Shown piece by piece: positions 1 through 8,051 of a stretch of 64,000 nt of DNA. The first letter of the stretch is position 1. Each line of letters opens with the position of its first letter. This DNA is from Paenibacillus paridis (GTDB taxonomy: Bacteria > Bacillota > Bacilli > Paenibacillales > Paenibacillaceae), in NCBI RefSeq assembly GCF_006345825.1, contig NZ_VCIX01000092.1:1488001-1552000 (forward strand), read 5' to 3'. The notes beneath the pieces are model-generated. The model was not told where the DNA came from. It did no database searches and saw nothing but the letters and a program-made list of their open reading frames with translations. The translations under genes and the position numbers were made by a program.

Positions 1-1076
1 TTTCGGTTACGACAGCCGGTTTAACCGTGACGTTATATGCGCTGGGTGTGATGTTTGGCGCACCAATTCTTACATCCTTAACGACGAAAATACCGCGAAA
101 AACACTGCTGCTCGCAATCATGGTCGTCTTTATTATCGGAAACTCGCTGGCTGCTACGGCTTCGACGATCGCATTTCTGCTATTTGCGAGAATTATTTCG
201 GCATTCGCACACGGTGTGTTTATGTCCATCGGGTCGACGATTGCCGCTGACGTTGTCTCTTCAGACCGCAGAGCTAGCGCGATTGCAATTATGTTTACCG
301 GATTGACCGTGGCTACGATAACCGGCGTGCCAATCGGAACGTTTATTGGACAGCAACTGGGCTGGCGAGCTGCTTTCATAGCGATCGTTATTGTAGGAAT
401 TATAGCGTTCATCGCCAACAGCATTCTTGTTCCGTCTGATTTGCGCAAAGGTACGCCGACGACCATCGCCCAACAGATGAAGCTGTTTACGAATGGCCGA
501 TTGCTGCTTATCTTCATCATTACAGCTTTAGGTTATGGCGGAACCTTTGCCGTATTCACTTATTTAGCCCCAATGTTGCAGGAATTAAGCGGGTTTAAAC
601 AAAATCATGTGACCGTTATTCTGCTCTTTTATGGAATCGCGATTGCGATCGGCAATGTGATTGGCGGGAAGTTAGCTAATCGCAAGCCTTTAAAAGCTTT
701 ATTTTACATGTTTATTGTACAAGCCGTCGTATTGTTTATTCTGGCATTTACAGCTCCATTCAAAATCGCCGCGCTAATTACGATCCTCCTGATGGGCTTG
801 TTCCATTTCATGAACGTTGCAGGACTTCAGGTTTATGTAGTTATGCTGGCGGAGCGGTTGATGCCTGGCGGCGTCGATGTTGCATCTGCGATCAATATTG
901 CAGCGTTTAATGCAGGTATTGCCATTGGCGCATATCTAGGCGGAGTAGTGACTGATTCCATTGGTTTGATTCATACGTCTTGGTTTGGCGGGATCATGGT
1001 GGTGGCAGCCGTGCTGTTGACGGGCTGGAGTCTCAAGCTGGAGCGCAAGGATACCTTGAAAGAAAAGACAGTTTAA
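1..1076 (+). CDS. MFS drug/sugar efflux transporter, 5' end outside window
   Basis: A major facilitator superfamily protein whose reading frame is open to the left edge (frame beginning at base 3), so the N-terminus is missing; the GTG at 27 is only an internal valine. About ten hydrophobic helices remain. The start of the visible part, ending in GAPILTSL, matches the helix 2 region of AraJ/YdhP-type DHA1 exporters, and RKPLKALF is a typical central loop. It should move small molecules outward across the cytoplasmic membrane by proton antiport. The aldo/keto reductase gene follows after 33 bases, the same pairing as ytbD-ytbE of Bacillus subtilis, so the two are probably co-transcribed. Substrate cannot be read from the sequence. 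Confidence 0.85.
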   Translation, partial: SVTTAGLTVTLYALGVMFGAPILTSLTTKIPRKTLLLAIMVVFIIGNSLAATASTIAFLLFARIISAFAHGVFMSIGSTIAADVVSSDRRASAIAIMFTGLTVATITGVPIGTFIGQQLGWRAAFIAIVIVGIIAFIANSILVPSDLRKGTPTTIAQQMKLFTNGRLLLIFIITALGYGGTFAVFTYLAPMLQELSGFKQNHVTVILLFYGIAIAIGNVIGGKLANRKPLKALFYMFIVQAVVLFILAFTAPFKIAALITILLMGLFHFMNVAGLQVYVVMLAERLMPGGVDVASAINIAAFNAGIAIGAYLGGVVTDSIGLIHTSWFGGIMVVAAVLLTGWSLKLERKDTLKEKTV

Positions 1077-1109
1077 CTACAACATTTTACTAGCGAAGGA
1101 GATTATATA

Positions 1110-1949
1110 ATGAATCATTTACAAGCGACAACAACTTTGCATAACGGTGTGGAAATGCCTTGGTTTGGGCTAGGCGTATTTAAAGTAGAGGAAGGCGAAG
1201 AGCTGGAACAAGCGGTAGCTTCAGCGATTAAAAATGGGTATCGGAGCATCGATACCGCAGCTATTTACGGTAACGAAGCGGGTGTTGGAAGAGGAATCAA
1301 GCCAGGACTTCAGCAGGCAGGCATTAGCCGCGAGCAGCTGTTTGTGACATCGAAAGTATGGAATGCTGATTTAGGCTACGAAGAGACGCTTGCGGCCTAT
1401 CAAGCGAGTCTTGACAAGCTTGAACTTGAGTATCTGGATCTTTATCTGATTCATTGGCCCGTGGACGGAAAGTTCTCTGAAGCGTGGCGAGCATTGGAAA
1501 CCTTATATAAAGAAGAGAAAGTGCGGGCGATTGGGGTAAGCAATTTTCAAATTCATCATATCGAGCACTTAATGAAAACAGCAGAAATCAAACCGATGAT
1601 TAATCAAGTGGAGTACCACCCGCGCTTAACGCAAGAAGAGCTCAGAGCTTACTGCGCGCAAAACGGGATTCAACTCGAGGCTTGGTCACCGCTGATGCAA
1701 GGGCAGCTGCTTGACCACCCGCTTCTGCAGAAAATTGCGGACAGCTATAGCAAATCAGTGGCACAGGTCATTTTACGCTGGGATTTGCAAAATGGTGTTG
1801 TTACGATACCGAAATCAACGAAGGAAACACGAATCATCGCTAATGCAGACGTATTTGATTTTGAACTATCTGCAGAGGATATGGCCCGTATTAGCGGCTT
1901 GAATGAGAATCACCGCGTAGGTCCGGACCCGGATAATTTCGATTTTTAA
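1110..1949 (+). CDS. aldo/keto reductase
   Basis: A 279-residue NAD(P)H-dependent aldo/keto reductase, the usual length for the YtbE/YvgN group, reducing aldehydes or ketones in the cytoplasm. The catalytic tetrad is readable as D48 and Y53 (in IDTAAIYGNE), K82 (FVTSKVW) and H115 (LIHWP). GVSNF and the C-terminal IPKST segment, which contacts the cofactor phosphate, are intact. ATG is preceded by GAAGGAGA at a good distance. It is the second gene of an MFS-AKR pair and ends at a strong terminator, so the unit closes here. The physiological substrate is unknown; detoxification of methylglyoxal-like aldehydes is the family's common role. Confidence 0.92.
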   Translation: MNHLQATTTLHNGVEMPWFGLGVFKVEEGEELEQAVASAIKNGYRSIDTAAIYGNEAGVGRGIKPGLQQAGISREQLFVTSKVWNADLGYEETLAAYQASLDKLELEYLDLYLIHWPVDGKFSEAWRALETLYKEEKVRAIGVSNFQIHHIEHLMKTAEIKPMINQVEYHPRLTQEELRAYCAQNGIQLEAWSPLMQGQLLDHPLLQKIADSYSKSVAQVILRWDLQNGVVTIPKSTKETRIIANADVFDFELSAEDMARISGLNENHRVGPDPDNFDF

Positions 1950-1954
1950 TAGGG

Positions 1955-1991
1955 AGAGACAAAGAATGTTATATTCTTTGTCTCTTTTTTC
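1955..1991 (+). terminator. intrinsic terminator after the aldo/keto reductase
   Basis: A 13-bp perfect inverted repeat (arms 1955-1967 and 1973-1985) with a 5-base loop runs into a T-tract. Confidence 0.9.
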
Positions 1992-2085
1992 GTTATTGCC
2001 GCCCACTCATGAAGTTACTCGGCACTAATCGGCTAATGTGTTAAAATATGCCTAAGACCAAACGATGATGAGCGGAGGCCATGAA

Positions 2086-2310
2086 ATGAAAAATAATAAA
2101 AACAACCTTCATGAAACGCAGACATCAAGAATGGAATCGGTAAGCTCCTTTCATCCCCTATTTGAGGATGCGCAGCGTATTGAAGGCGGAGGCGTCCCGC
2201 AAAAGGTGATCTGGCATACGCTGCCCAAAGGCATTCGGGTCATTGGCTATATTTTTACTGGGCTTGTTGTGGCTATGCTACTTATCGCGCTCAGCACCAA
2301 TTTTTATTGA
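2086..2310 (+). CDS. small single-span membrane protein, unknown function
   Basis: A 74-residue protein with a polar N-terminal half and one hydrophobic span near the C-terminus (about residues 50-71, from VIGYIF to LLIAL), so a tail-anchored topology is likely. I chose ATG 2086 because CGGAGG lies 8 bases upstream; the in-frame ATG codons at 2065 and 2068 have no ribosome site, and the ATG at 2081 is out of frame. The gene is separated from the NUDIX gene by only 33 bases and may share its transcript. I do not recognise a family. Confidence 0.6.
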   Translation: MKNNKNNLHETQTSRMESVSSFHPLFEDAQRIEGGGVPQKVIWHTLPKGIRVIGYIFTGLVVAMLLIALSTNFY

Positions 2311-2343
2311 TTTTTACTTTCATATTTAGGAGATATTTTTAAC

Positions 2344-2901
2344 ATGCTAAAGTATAATATTTGTTTTATTAAGCGCGGGGCTGAAATCCTATTGCTCAAC
2401 CGGGAAAGGTCTAGCTGGATGGGCTGCTGGAACGGCATTGGAGGCAAGCTTGATCCTGAGGAGACGCCCCGCGACTCCATGATTAGAGAAATGGAAGAGG
2501 AAACGGGCATTGGGTCTTATTCGTTGAAATTTAAAGGGTTGGTTACGTGGACGGGCGATGACTTTGATTTTGGAGGGATGTATGCCTATGTCGCCGAAGT
2601 GCCTGAGAACTTTGAATACGCCACGCCTGTTAGAACGGATGAAGGGATTTTGGATTGGAAAAAGATAAATTGGATCCTGCACGCGGATAATGTCGGCATT
2701 GTACCGAATATACCGATCACGCTGCCATATATGCTAAATGAACAGGAATGCTTCAATCATCATTGTATGTATGAGAAGGGGAAGCTGCTAGACATTTATC
2801 ATGAACGGATATCTCCGGATATTGAAACCGATGAAGTAAGCAGGGAAATATTTTTTCAGAGCTGTATAGCGAAACAACAAGCGAGCATTTGCAGGTTATA
2901 G
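2344..2901 (+). CDS. NUDIX hydrolase (MutT/8-oxo-dGTPase-like)
   Basis: A 185-residue NUDIX pyrophosphohydrolase. The Nudix box is complete at about residues 36-58: GGKLDPEE, then REMEEETGI, giving the G-x5-E-x7-REUxEExGU pattern that binds the metal and cleaves nucleoside diphosphate-X substrates. The N-terminal strand carries MLKYNICFIKRG and the WMGCWNGIGGK approach found in MutT-like 8-oxo-dGTP diphosphatases of Bacillota. A C-terminal extension of about 50 residues follows the fold. The ribosome site AGGAGAT sits at 2328-2334. The role is probably cleaning of oxidised nucleotides, but substrate within the superfamily cannot be fixed from sequence. Confidence 0.88.
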   Translation: MLKYNICFIKRGAEILLLNRERSSWMGCWNGIGGKLDPEETPRDSMIREMEEETGIGSYSLKFKGLVTWTGDDFDFGGMYAYVAEVPENFEYATPVRTDEGILDWKKINWILHADNVGIVPNIPITLPYMLNEQECFNHHCMYEKGKLLDIYHERISPDIETDEVSREIFFQSCIAKQQASICRL

Positions 2902-2973
2902 TTGATTTATGAGTGCGGTTTAGGTTATTTTGCATATAAGGATATCCATACATAGAACCTACAGAATAGAGGA

Positions 2974-3729
2974 ATGAAGTTGAAGTTTAGACCTTGTATC
3001 GACTTGCATGACGGGAAAGTAAAGCAAATTGTCGGTGAAACGCTGAATGCCGAAATCATTGAAAATTTTGTATCCAAGCAAGATTCTACTTATTATGCTG
3101 AGCTGTTCAAAACGGATGCGTTAACAGGCGGACATGTGATTATGCTTGGCGGCGGGAACGAAGCGGCGGCAGTTAGCGCTCTTCAGCAGTATCCTGGAGG
3201 GCTGCAAATTGGAGGCGGCATTACCGCTGAGAATGCTTCCTTTTATTTGGAGAAAGGCGCTTCGCATATCATCGTTACGTCCTACATCTTCAAAGATGGT
3301 CAGCTTAATACAGATCATCTGGCGAAAATCGTTTCCGAGGTAGGCAAGGAACGACTCGTTATCGATCTTAGCTGCAAAGAAAAGGATGGGAAATGGTTCG
3401 TTGTGACGAATCAGTGGAAGCAGTTCAGCAACTTTGAAGTTAATCAGGAAAACATGGCCTATCTTGAGCAGTATAGTGATGAATTTCTGGTCCATGCGGT
3501 AGATGTCGAGGGCAAGCAGCGTGGGATCCAGCAAAGTCTTGTCAGCTCACTCGCGGAGTGGGTCCATATTCCGACCACGTATGCCGGCGGTGCCAGATCC
3601 ATTGCGGATATGGATCAATTTCGTGAGTTGTCCGGAGGCAAGCTTGATATAACGATCGGCAGTGCCCTGGATATCTTTGGCGGCAATTTACCTTATGATG
3701 AAGTTGTGGCATACAGCAAGAGACAATAG
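2974..3729 (+). CDS. hisA: phosphoribosylformimino-AICAR ribotide isomerase, eukaryotic-type HisA
   Basis: A 251-residue TIM-barrel protein catalysing the fourth step of histidine synthesis (ProFAR to PRFAR). FRPCIDLHDGKVKQIVG at the N-terminus, GGHVIMLGGG, LQIGGGI and the C-terminal TIGSALDIFGG phosphate-binding segment are those of the fungal/plant HIS6 branch rather than the usual bacterial HisA. It stands alone, with no other his gene near it. Two starts are possible: ATG 2974 directly abuts the ribosome site AGAGGA, whereas TTG 2980 has the correct 6-base spacing and would remove two residues. The catalytic Asp of the first strand (CIDLHDG) is present. It could be the only HisA of the cell or a paralogue; the window cannot tell. 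Confidence 0.85.
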   Translation: MKLKFRPCIDLHDGKVKQIVGETLNAEIIENFVSKQDSTYYAELFKTDALTGGHVIMLGGGNEAAAVSALQQYPGGLQIGGGITAENASFYLEKGASHIIVTSYIFKDGQLNTDHLAKIVSEVGKERLVIDLSCKEKDGKWFVVTNQWKQFSNFEVNQENMAYLEQYSDEFLVHAVDVEGKQRGIQQSLVSSLAEWVHIPTTYAGGARSIADMDQFRELSGGKLDITIGSALDIFGGNLPYDEVVAYSKRQ

Positions 3730-3775
3730 ACGATTTGTCTGTCTGACTTGGACGTAAATGAACGAATCGTAAAGA

Positions 3776-3806
3776 AGATGGCTGACCATAGGTTGGCCGT
3801 TTTTCA
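3776..3806 (+). terminator. probable weak terminator after hisA
   Basis: An imperfect hairpin (GGC-ACC against GGT-GCC with a small internal mismatch) is followed by GTTTTTC. The rest of 3730-3960 shows no gene. Confidence 0.4.
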
Positions 3807-3960
3807 TTTTATGCGTGGTGTCGGTGCAAGGAGGAGCCGCTTGACCCGACATATTGAACCACTTATACTTTTTGAAAAAGACGAAGAGCAAAAAACATGA
3901 ATTAAAAATGGTGTCTCCTTTTATAGGCGGTAGGACTTTAGATACGGAAGGCGGCGAGGG

Positions 3961-4899
3961 ATGAGCAATTCAATGAAAGCTGAGCTTTTTTTACGGGAAA
4001 TGGAGTTTCTCCAAGGTAGGAGTCGGATCGAAAAGATCAATAAAGGCTATTCCAATGACCTGAAGTTTATTGTTGAGAAGAATGGCGTGCTCTACTTGTT
4101 AAAAGCCTTTGCACTGGAGGAGTTAACTACCAAGCAAGCCGAATATGACGCAATATGCCAGATGCAGAAGTTCGATGTTAGATGCTCCAAACCGATAACG
4201 ATCGGCGTGCTGCCTCAAGAAAATTTAGGTTATATGGTATTAACCTATGTTGAGGGTGAGGAAGCAACGGATGCACTCCCTACGTATTCACCTGACATAC
4301 AGTATACGATTGGTTTGGAAGCGGGAGCAGAGCTGGCTAAAATGCACAGCTGGCATGCACCTGCGGCTAGCGAATCGTGGCATGACCGCAAGCTCGCAAA
4401 GCATATGCGCTATATGGACGAGTATTCAAACCTGCCAAGCGAGCATCGGATAAAGGACGAAAAGCGATTTCTGGCTTTTATTGACCGTCATTTGCATCTG
4501 ATGAAAGGGAGGCCGAACGTTTTTCAGCATGATGATTTTCACGTAGGCAACTTAATTATCAAGCAAGGCGAGTTTGCCGGCGTTATCGATTTTAACCGAA
4601 TGGATTGGGGCGATCCTGTTCATGATTTTTTGAAGGCAGGCATGTTCAGTTCTGAAGTAAGCATCCCCTTTACGATAGGCCAAATCAAGGGCTATCATGG
4701 CAATCGGGAACCTGATGAAATGTTTTGGACGCTCTATTCTTTGTATTTGGCGATGAGTATCGTTTCGTCTGTGGTTTGGATTTTGAAGGTTAAGCCTGAA
4801 GAGCTTGGAATCATGAGATCCAAGCTTGAGCGAGTGCTGGAGGAGCATGATCATTTTCAATCAACGATTCCAAGTTGGTATTTGAAGGAGCAATTATAA
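3961..4899 (+). CDS. phosphotransferase of the aminoglycoside phosphotransferase / homoserine kinase-like fold
   Basis: A 312-residue member of the APH superfamily. The catalytic loop HDDFHVGN (about residue 188) supplies the base Asp and metal-binding Asn, and VIDFNRMDWGDPVHDF is the following metal motif with its distal acidic tail, so the kinase core looks active. The N-terminal nucleotide-binding lobe includes FIVEKNGVLYLLKAF with the ATP-contacting lysine. ATG 3961 follows GGCGAGGG closely. The next gene, a degenerate nucleotidyltransferase, begins two bases after this stop. APH-fold enzymes phosphorylate aminoglycosides, macrolides, choline or sugars; the target here is unknown, and an antibiotic role is inference only. 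Confidence 0.85.
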   Translation: MSNSMKAELFLREMEFLQGRSRIEKINKGYSNDLKFIVEKNGVLYLLKAFALEELTTKQAEYDAICQMQKFDVRCSKPITIGVLPQENLGYMVLTYVEGEEATDALPTYSPDIQYTIGLEAGAELAKMHSWHAPAASESWHDRKLAKHMRYMDEYSNLPSEHRIKDEKRFLAFIDRHLHLMKGRPNVFQHDDFHVGNLIIKQGEFAGVIDFNRMDWGDPVHDFLKAGMFSSEVSIPFTIGQIKGYHGNREPDEMFWTLYSLYLAMSIVSSVVWILKVKPEELGIMRSKLERVLEEHDHFQSTIPSWYLKEQL

Positions 4900-4901
4900 T
4901 T

Positions 4902-5324
4902 ATGAGAACGGATCATTATAAGCTGATGTACGATTTTGTGAGCTGGGCAGGCGAGCAATCCCATATTGCAGGCATAGCGCTTGTAGGTCCCTGTGCAGAC
5001 GATGAGAATGAGGAAGCGGGAGAGCTTACCTTCCTGCTTCTTTCGGATAAAAAATCTAAAACGATTGATGCCATCCTACATCAGTTTCATTTTGAGGAAA
5101 TGGAGCAAGTGACCAAAGAAGACCGGGGATCGTTGGTTACGATACGAATCAGTTATGCTAGCGGTTTGGAAGTTGAGTTTGGCGTGGCTGATGAAGCTTG
5201 GCTGCAAGTGCCAATCGAGCAAGCGGCAGGTGATGCCTTTATGCAAGGCTTCAAAGTCATTTGGGAACGGGAAGCGCTGTTCGAAGAAATTGGGAGATAT
5301 ATTGAAAGACGCTTACTTGAATAA
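4902..5324 (+). CDS. nucleotidyltransferase-fold protein with a degenerate active site
   Basis: A 140-residue protein resembling small nucleotidyltransferase-domain proteins related to aminoglycoside adenylyltransferases. The family's opening AxVGS..G....SD.D becomes ALVGPCADDENEEAGELTF: Ser after Gly is Pro, and the paired metal-binding Asp residues are replaced by Glu and Thr. The third acidic position survives in LEVEFGVAD, and the C-terminal GFKVIWEREALF is typical. I chose ATG 4902 with AAGGAG at 4885-4890; upstream TTG 4875 lacks a site. Translation is probably coupled to the preceding kinase gene. Catalysis is doubtful; a binding or regulatory function is possible. Family assignment is by pattern memory, not by a search. 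Confidence 0.65.
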   Translation: MRTDHYKLMYDFVSWAGEQSHIAGIALVGPCADDENEEAGELTFLLLSDKKSKTIDAILHQFHFEEMEQVTKEDRGSLVTIRISYASGLEVEFGVADEAWLQVPIEQAAGDAFMQGFKVIWEREALFEEIGRYIERRLLE

Positions 5325-5390
5325 TCGGAAGACAATTCTAATGGAAGCTTTTCAGTCAGAATAGGCGTGAATTATACTCAGCTAAGGTGA

Positions 5391-5435
5391 AGGATCTTCA
5401 AACTGCCATTCGTATGGGGTTGAAGGTTCTTTTTG
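5391..5435 (+). terminator. intrinsic terminator
   Basis: An 11-bp stem with two G-U pairs (AGGATCTTCAA against TTGAAGGTTCT) leads into a T-tract, closing the kinase/nucleotidyltransferase unit. Confidence 0.75.
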
Positions 5436-5531
5436 TTACGTTCAACGATATATAGGAAAGCTTGTTGAAATATGGACTATCCCATAGAAATAATTAGATG
5501 TATAATCATGGAAATAAAGGGAGGGGATGCG

Positions 5532-6194
5532 ATGAAGGAGATCCGAGCGGTTATTTTTGATTTAGACAATACGATTATTGACCGGACAAATTCATTTCAG
5601 TCATTTGCTGCTTCCATGCTGGAGCATTATTTTAATCATGAAGCGGATCATTCCCAAATGCTTAACCATGTGATGGAGTTAGACCAGGATGGCTATAAGG
5701 ACAAGCGGGAGCTGTTCGATGAGCTTCTTGTCAGCCTGCCATGGCTGAACAAGCCTAAGCAAGCCGAGTTGATGAGGTATTATCATGAGCACTATGCAAA
5801 AAACGCGGTCCTCATGGAAAACGCACGAGCAGTCATTGGCTACATACGTGGCAAATACAAGACAGCAGTGATTACCAATGGAAGAAACGCAATTCAGTAT
5901 GGGAAATTGGATCATTTAGAACTTCGGGCGGCATTTGATTTTATCATCGTTTCGGAGGAAGCGGGCTATAAGAAGCCAGATCTTCGGATCTTTGAAGCTG
6001 CCTGCACAGGATTGAAGCTGTATCCACACCAATGCCTTTACGTAGGCGATCATCCGGTAAACGATATCGAGGGCGCTTGGCGTGCGGGCATGTCTACGAT
6101 ATGGGTAAAGGTAAATCAGCCGTGGCGCGAGGAGCTAGAAGCAAAGCCTCTGCATACGATTAACAGGTTCGACGAATTAAGGCATATTCTTTGA
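5532..6194 (+). CDS. HAD-superfamily hydrolase
   Basis: A 220-residue haloacid dehalogenase-like phosphatase. Motif I is VIFDLDNT with nucleophile D10 and acid D12, motif II is VITNG (Thr), motif III is the lysine in YKKPD, and motif IV is YVGDHPVNDIEG with the metal-binding aspartates, all in order. A helical C1 cap lies between motifs I and II. The start ATG 5532 has GGGAGGGG 6 bases upstream; an in-frame ATG 60 bases earlier lacks one. It resembles YsbA/PpaX-type HADs acting on small phosphorylated metabolites. It is followed after 13 bases by a gene of unknown function. Substrate is not predictable. Confidence 0.9.
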   Translation: MKEIRAVIFDLDNTIIDRTNSFQSFAASMLEHYFNHEADHSQMLNHVMELDQDGYKDKRELFDELLVSLPWLNKPKQAELMRYYHEHYAKNAVLMENARAVIGYIRGKYKTAVITNGRNAIQYGKLDHLELRAAFDFIIVSEEAGYKKPDLRIFEAACTGLKLYPHQCLYVGDHPVNDIEGAWRAGMSTIWVKVNQPWREELEAKPLHTINRFDELRHIL

Positions 6195-6207
6195 AAAGGA
6201 GGAAAAT

Positions 6208-6714
6208 ATGAAGGTTACCTTGCAAAAAAATGATATTGCTAGCAAGCAGCTTTCCTGGTTATGTGTAAAGCCCATTTTGGAAGAGGTAAGAGGCAAGGAT
6301 GCAGCCGTCAAAACAGATGCTTACAACCGGTTGAATGATGCCCAAAAGGCGCTATATCTCTTTTATGCTTTCCATAACCATACGAAAACGTTAGCCGAGT
6401 TTTATTGGTTTGCCTCTTATTTTGTAAGTGAGCTGAAGGGCTGGCGAGAGCTGACTAAGGGACTGCTATTTTACGGAGAAGAGCATTTGGTCCTTATTTG
6501 CAATGAAATGGAGCAGCTGGTTACCGCGCACAACAAGCAAGCTGACGGAGCTTGGCGTCAGGCGCTTGCGTCGGATTTAGACCACAACAAAGAGTTGCTC
6601 GGACATGTGACAAGGCTGTATGAGCAATACCAGCCAGCAGCAGAGAAAAGCATTCAGCGAATGAACGAATATATAAATAACCATAGTGAGCAATTTTACC
6701 ATTTGAATGATTAA
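6208..6714 (+). CDS. conserved-looking soluble protein, unknown
   Basis: A 168-residue, largely helical protein with no membrane segment or signal peptide. The centre (about residues 48-75) is aromatic-rich: ALYLFYAFHNHTKTLAEFYWF. I do not recognise a family. GGAGG immediately precedes the ATG at good spacing, and the gene sits 13 bases after the HAD gene and ends just before the GNAT gene, so it belongs to an HAD-unknown-GNAT-hydrolase transcript. Codon use is like its neighbours. Confidence 0.7.
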   Translation: MKVTLQKNDIASKQLSWLCVKPILEEVRGKDAAVKTDAYNRLNDAQKALYLFYAFHNHTKTLAEFYWFASYFVSELKGWRELTKGLLFYGEEHLVLICNEMEQLVTAHNKQADGAWRQALASDLDHNKELLGHVTRLYEQYQPAAEKSIQRMNEYINNHSEQFYHLND

Positions 6715-6736
6715 GAAAGAGGGGAAGATTCCGAAC

Positions 6737-7132
6737 ATGATCCGATATCAAAATAATAAAGAACTAACTGCGGAAGATCTATCCAAGGTATTCGAAAGCT
6801 CGGGGATTAAACGTCCTTTTCAGGATCTGGATCGGCTGCAAAAAATGATTGAACATGCGGATATTATCATAAGCGCTTGGGATGGGGAAGCGTTAGTGGG
6901 CGTGGCCCGCGCGGTGACGGATTATTCTTATTGCTGCTACCTCTCAGATCTTGCGGTTAGCAAACCATACCAAAAGCTCGGGATCGGCAAGCAACTTGTT
7001 GAACGATTAAGAGAAGTGCTTGGAGCAGAGGTATCGCTTGTACTTCTCTCCGCGCCATCGGCTATGGAGTATTATCCGCGTATTGGCTTTACTCAAACCG
7101 ATAAAGGCTTTGTCATAGCTAGGGAAAGATAA
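6737..7132 (+). CDS. GNAT-family N-acetyltransferase
   Basis: A 131-residue acetyltransferase. The acetyl-CoA pyrophosphate-binding motif A is YLSDLAVSKPYQKLGIGKQLV (Q/RxxGxG/A as QKLGIG), and the C-terminal motif B is SAMEYYPRIGF. ATG 6737 is preceded by GAGGGGAAG; an in-frame ATG at 6707 overlaps the previous gene's end and has no site. Length and pattern match the small cytoplasmic GNATs that acetylate amines or protein N-termini. It is the third gene of a four-gene run ending with an alpha/beta hydrolase. Confidence 0.88.
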   Translation: MIRYQNNKELTAEDLSKVFESSGIKRPFQDLDRLQKMIEHADIIISAWDGEALVGVARAVTDYSYCCYLSDLAVSKPYQKLGIGKQLVERLREVLGAEVSLVLLSAPSAMEYYPRIGFTQTDKGFVIARER

Positions 7133-7159
7133 AATGAGTGTGCTACAGGGAAGTAGAGG

Positions 7160-7891
7160 ATGAAGATGGAATCATACTGGGCTGTCAATCAGGATATAAA
7201 CATTCATTACATAGACACAAAATCTTTAGCTGATTTGAGTTTAACGCCGCTTATCATTTGTCCGGGATTGTCGGAAACGGCAGAAGAATACGAGGATCTA
7301 TTATTATTTCTTCTGCCTAGAAGAGCGATTGTGTTATCCTTTCGCGGACGTGGCAGCAGCGATACTCCAATGAGAGGGTATGATCTTAAGGAGCATATAA
7401 CGGACATTTCTGCGGTAGTCGAACATTCCAAGCTGGAGCGTTTCCATCTCATGGGGAACTCTCGCGGTGTATCCTATGCGCTTGGATATGCTCAAACCAA
7501 CGAGGAACGTCTTGATTCCCTGATTGTGGAGGATTATCCGGCGGAACATAAGCAAATGCCGACCGGGTGGGCGGCTGATTACTTATCCAATTATATCATT
7601 CCTACGAATCGGACTGCGAATATACGAGTTGAAGCTGTAGAAGGTATCCAGCGAGAGTCATCCGCTGTTTTTTTTAACGCGAATCTCATGCTACCCGTTT
7701 TGGTCATGCGAGGTTTGCTTGAAGGCTCTTTAATCAACGATCAGGATCTTTGTCAATATACAAGCTTAATGCCTAACGTAACGATTGCATCATTCGAACA
7801 ATCCGCACACAATATTCGCTATAAGGAACAAGGTAAGCTTTATCAAACCATTAGTCAGTTTCTGGCTCAAATTGACCAGGAAAAAGGTTAA
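7160..7891 (+). CDS. alpha/beta-fold hydrolase
   Basis: A 243-residue cytoplasmic alpha/beta hydrolase. The oxyanion segment is IICPGLSETAEEY, the nucleophile elbow is MGNSRGVS with S101 (G-N-S-R-G), and the catalytic histidine is in SAHNIRY near residue 222. FRGRGSSD after strand beta-4 is typical of esterase/haloperoxidase-like members. ATG 7160 follows AGTAGAGG; ATG 7166 is an alternative. The gene lies 27 bases after the GNAT gene. Function within the superfamily is not resolvable. Confidence 0.85.
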   Translation: MKMESYWAVNQDINIHYIDTKSLADLSLTPLIICPGLSETAEEYEDLLLFLLPRRAIVLSFRGRGSSDTPMRGYDLKEHITDISAVVEHSKLERFHLMGNSRGVSYALGYAQTNEERLDSLIVEDYPAEHKQMPTGWAADYLSNYIIPTNRTANIRVEAVEGIQRESSAVFFNANLMLPVLVMRGLLEGSLINDQDLCQYTSLMPNVTIASFEQSAHNIRYKEQGKLYQTISQFLAQIDQEKG

Positions 7892-7956
7892 GAGGATAGG
7901 GCATTACTATGGTAGCGCTTCCCTTTAAAGGATAAGATAAAAGGCTAAAAACCCAG

Positions 7957-7986
7957 TTGACATTGAAAATGATAATTGTTATCATT
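7957..7986 (+). promoter_or_regulatory. promoter with overlapping Fur box
   Basis: TTGACA (7957-7962), a 17-base spacer and TATCAT (7980-7985) form a sigma-A promoter. A perfect 8-3-8 palindrome (7968-7986; AATGATAA / TTATCATT) of Fur-box type covers the spacer and -10, so iron-bound Fur would block polymerase. It serves the iron receptor gene downstream. Confidence 0.9.
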
Positions 7987-8051
7987 AGGTGACTTTTGGG
8001 GTGACATGCTTTCACTTCAATCCAATATCTTGTTCTACAGGGGGAACTACC

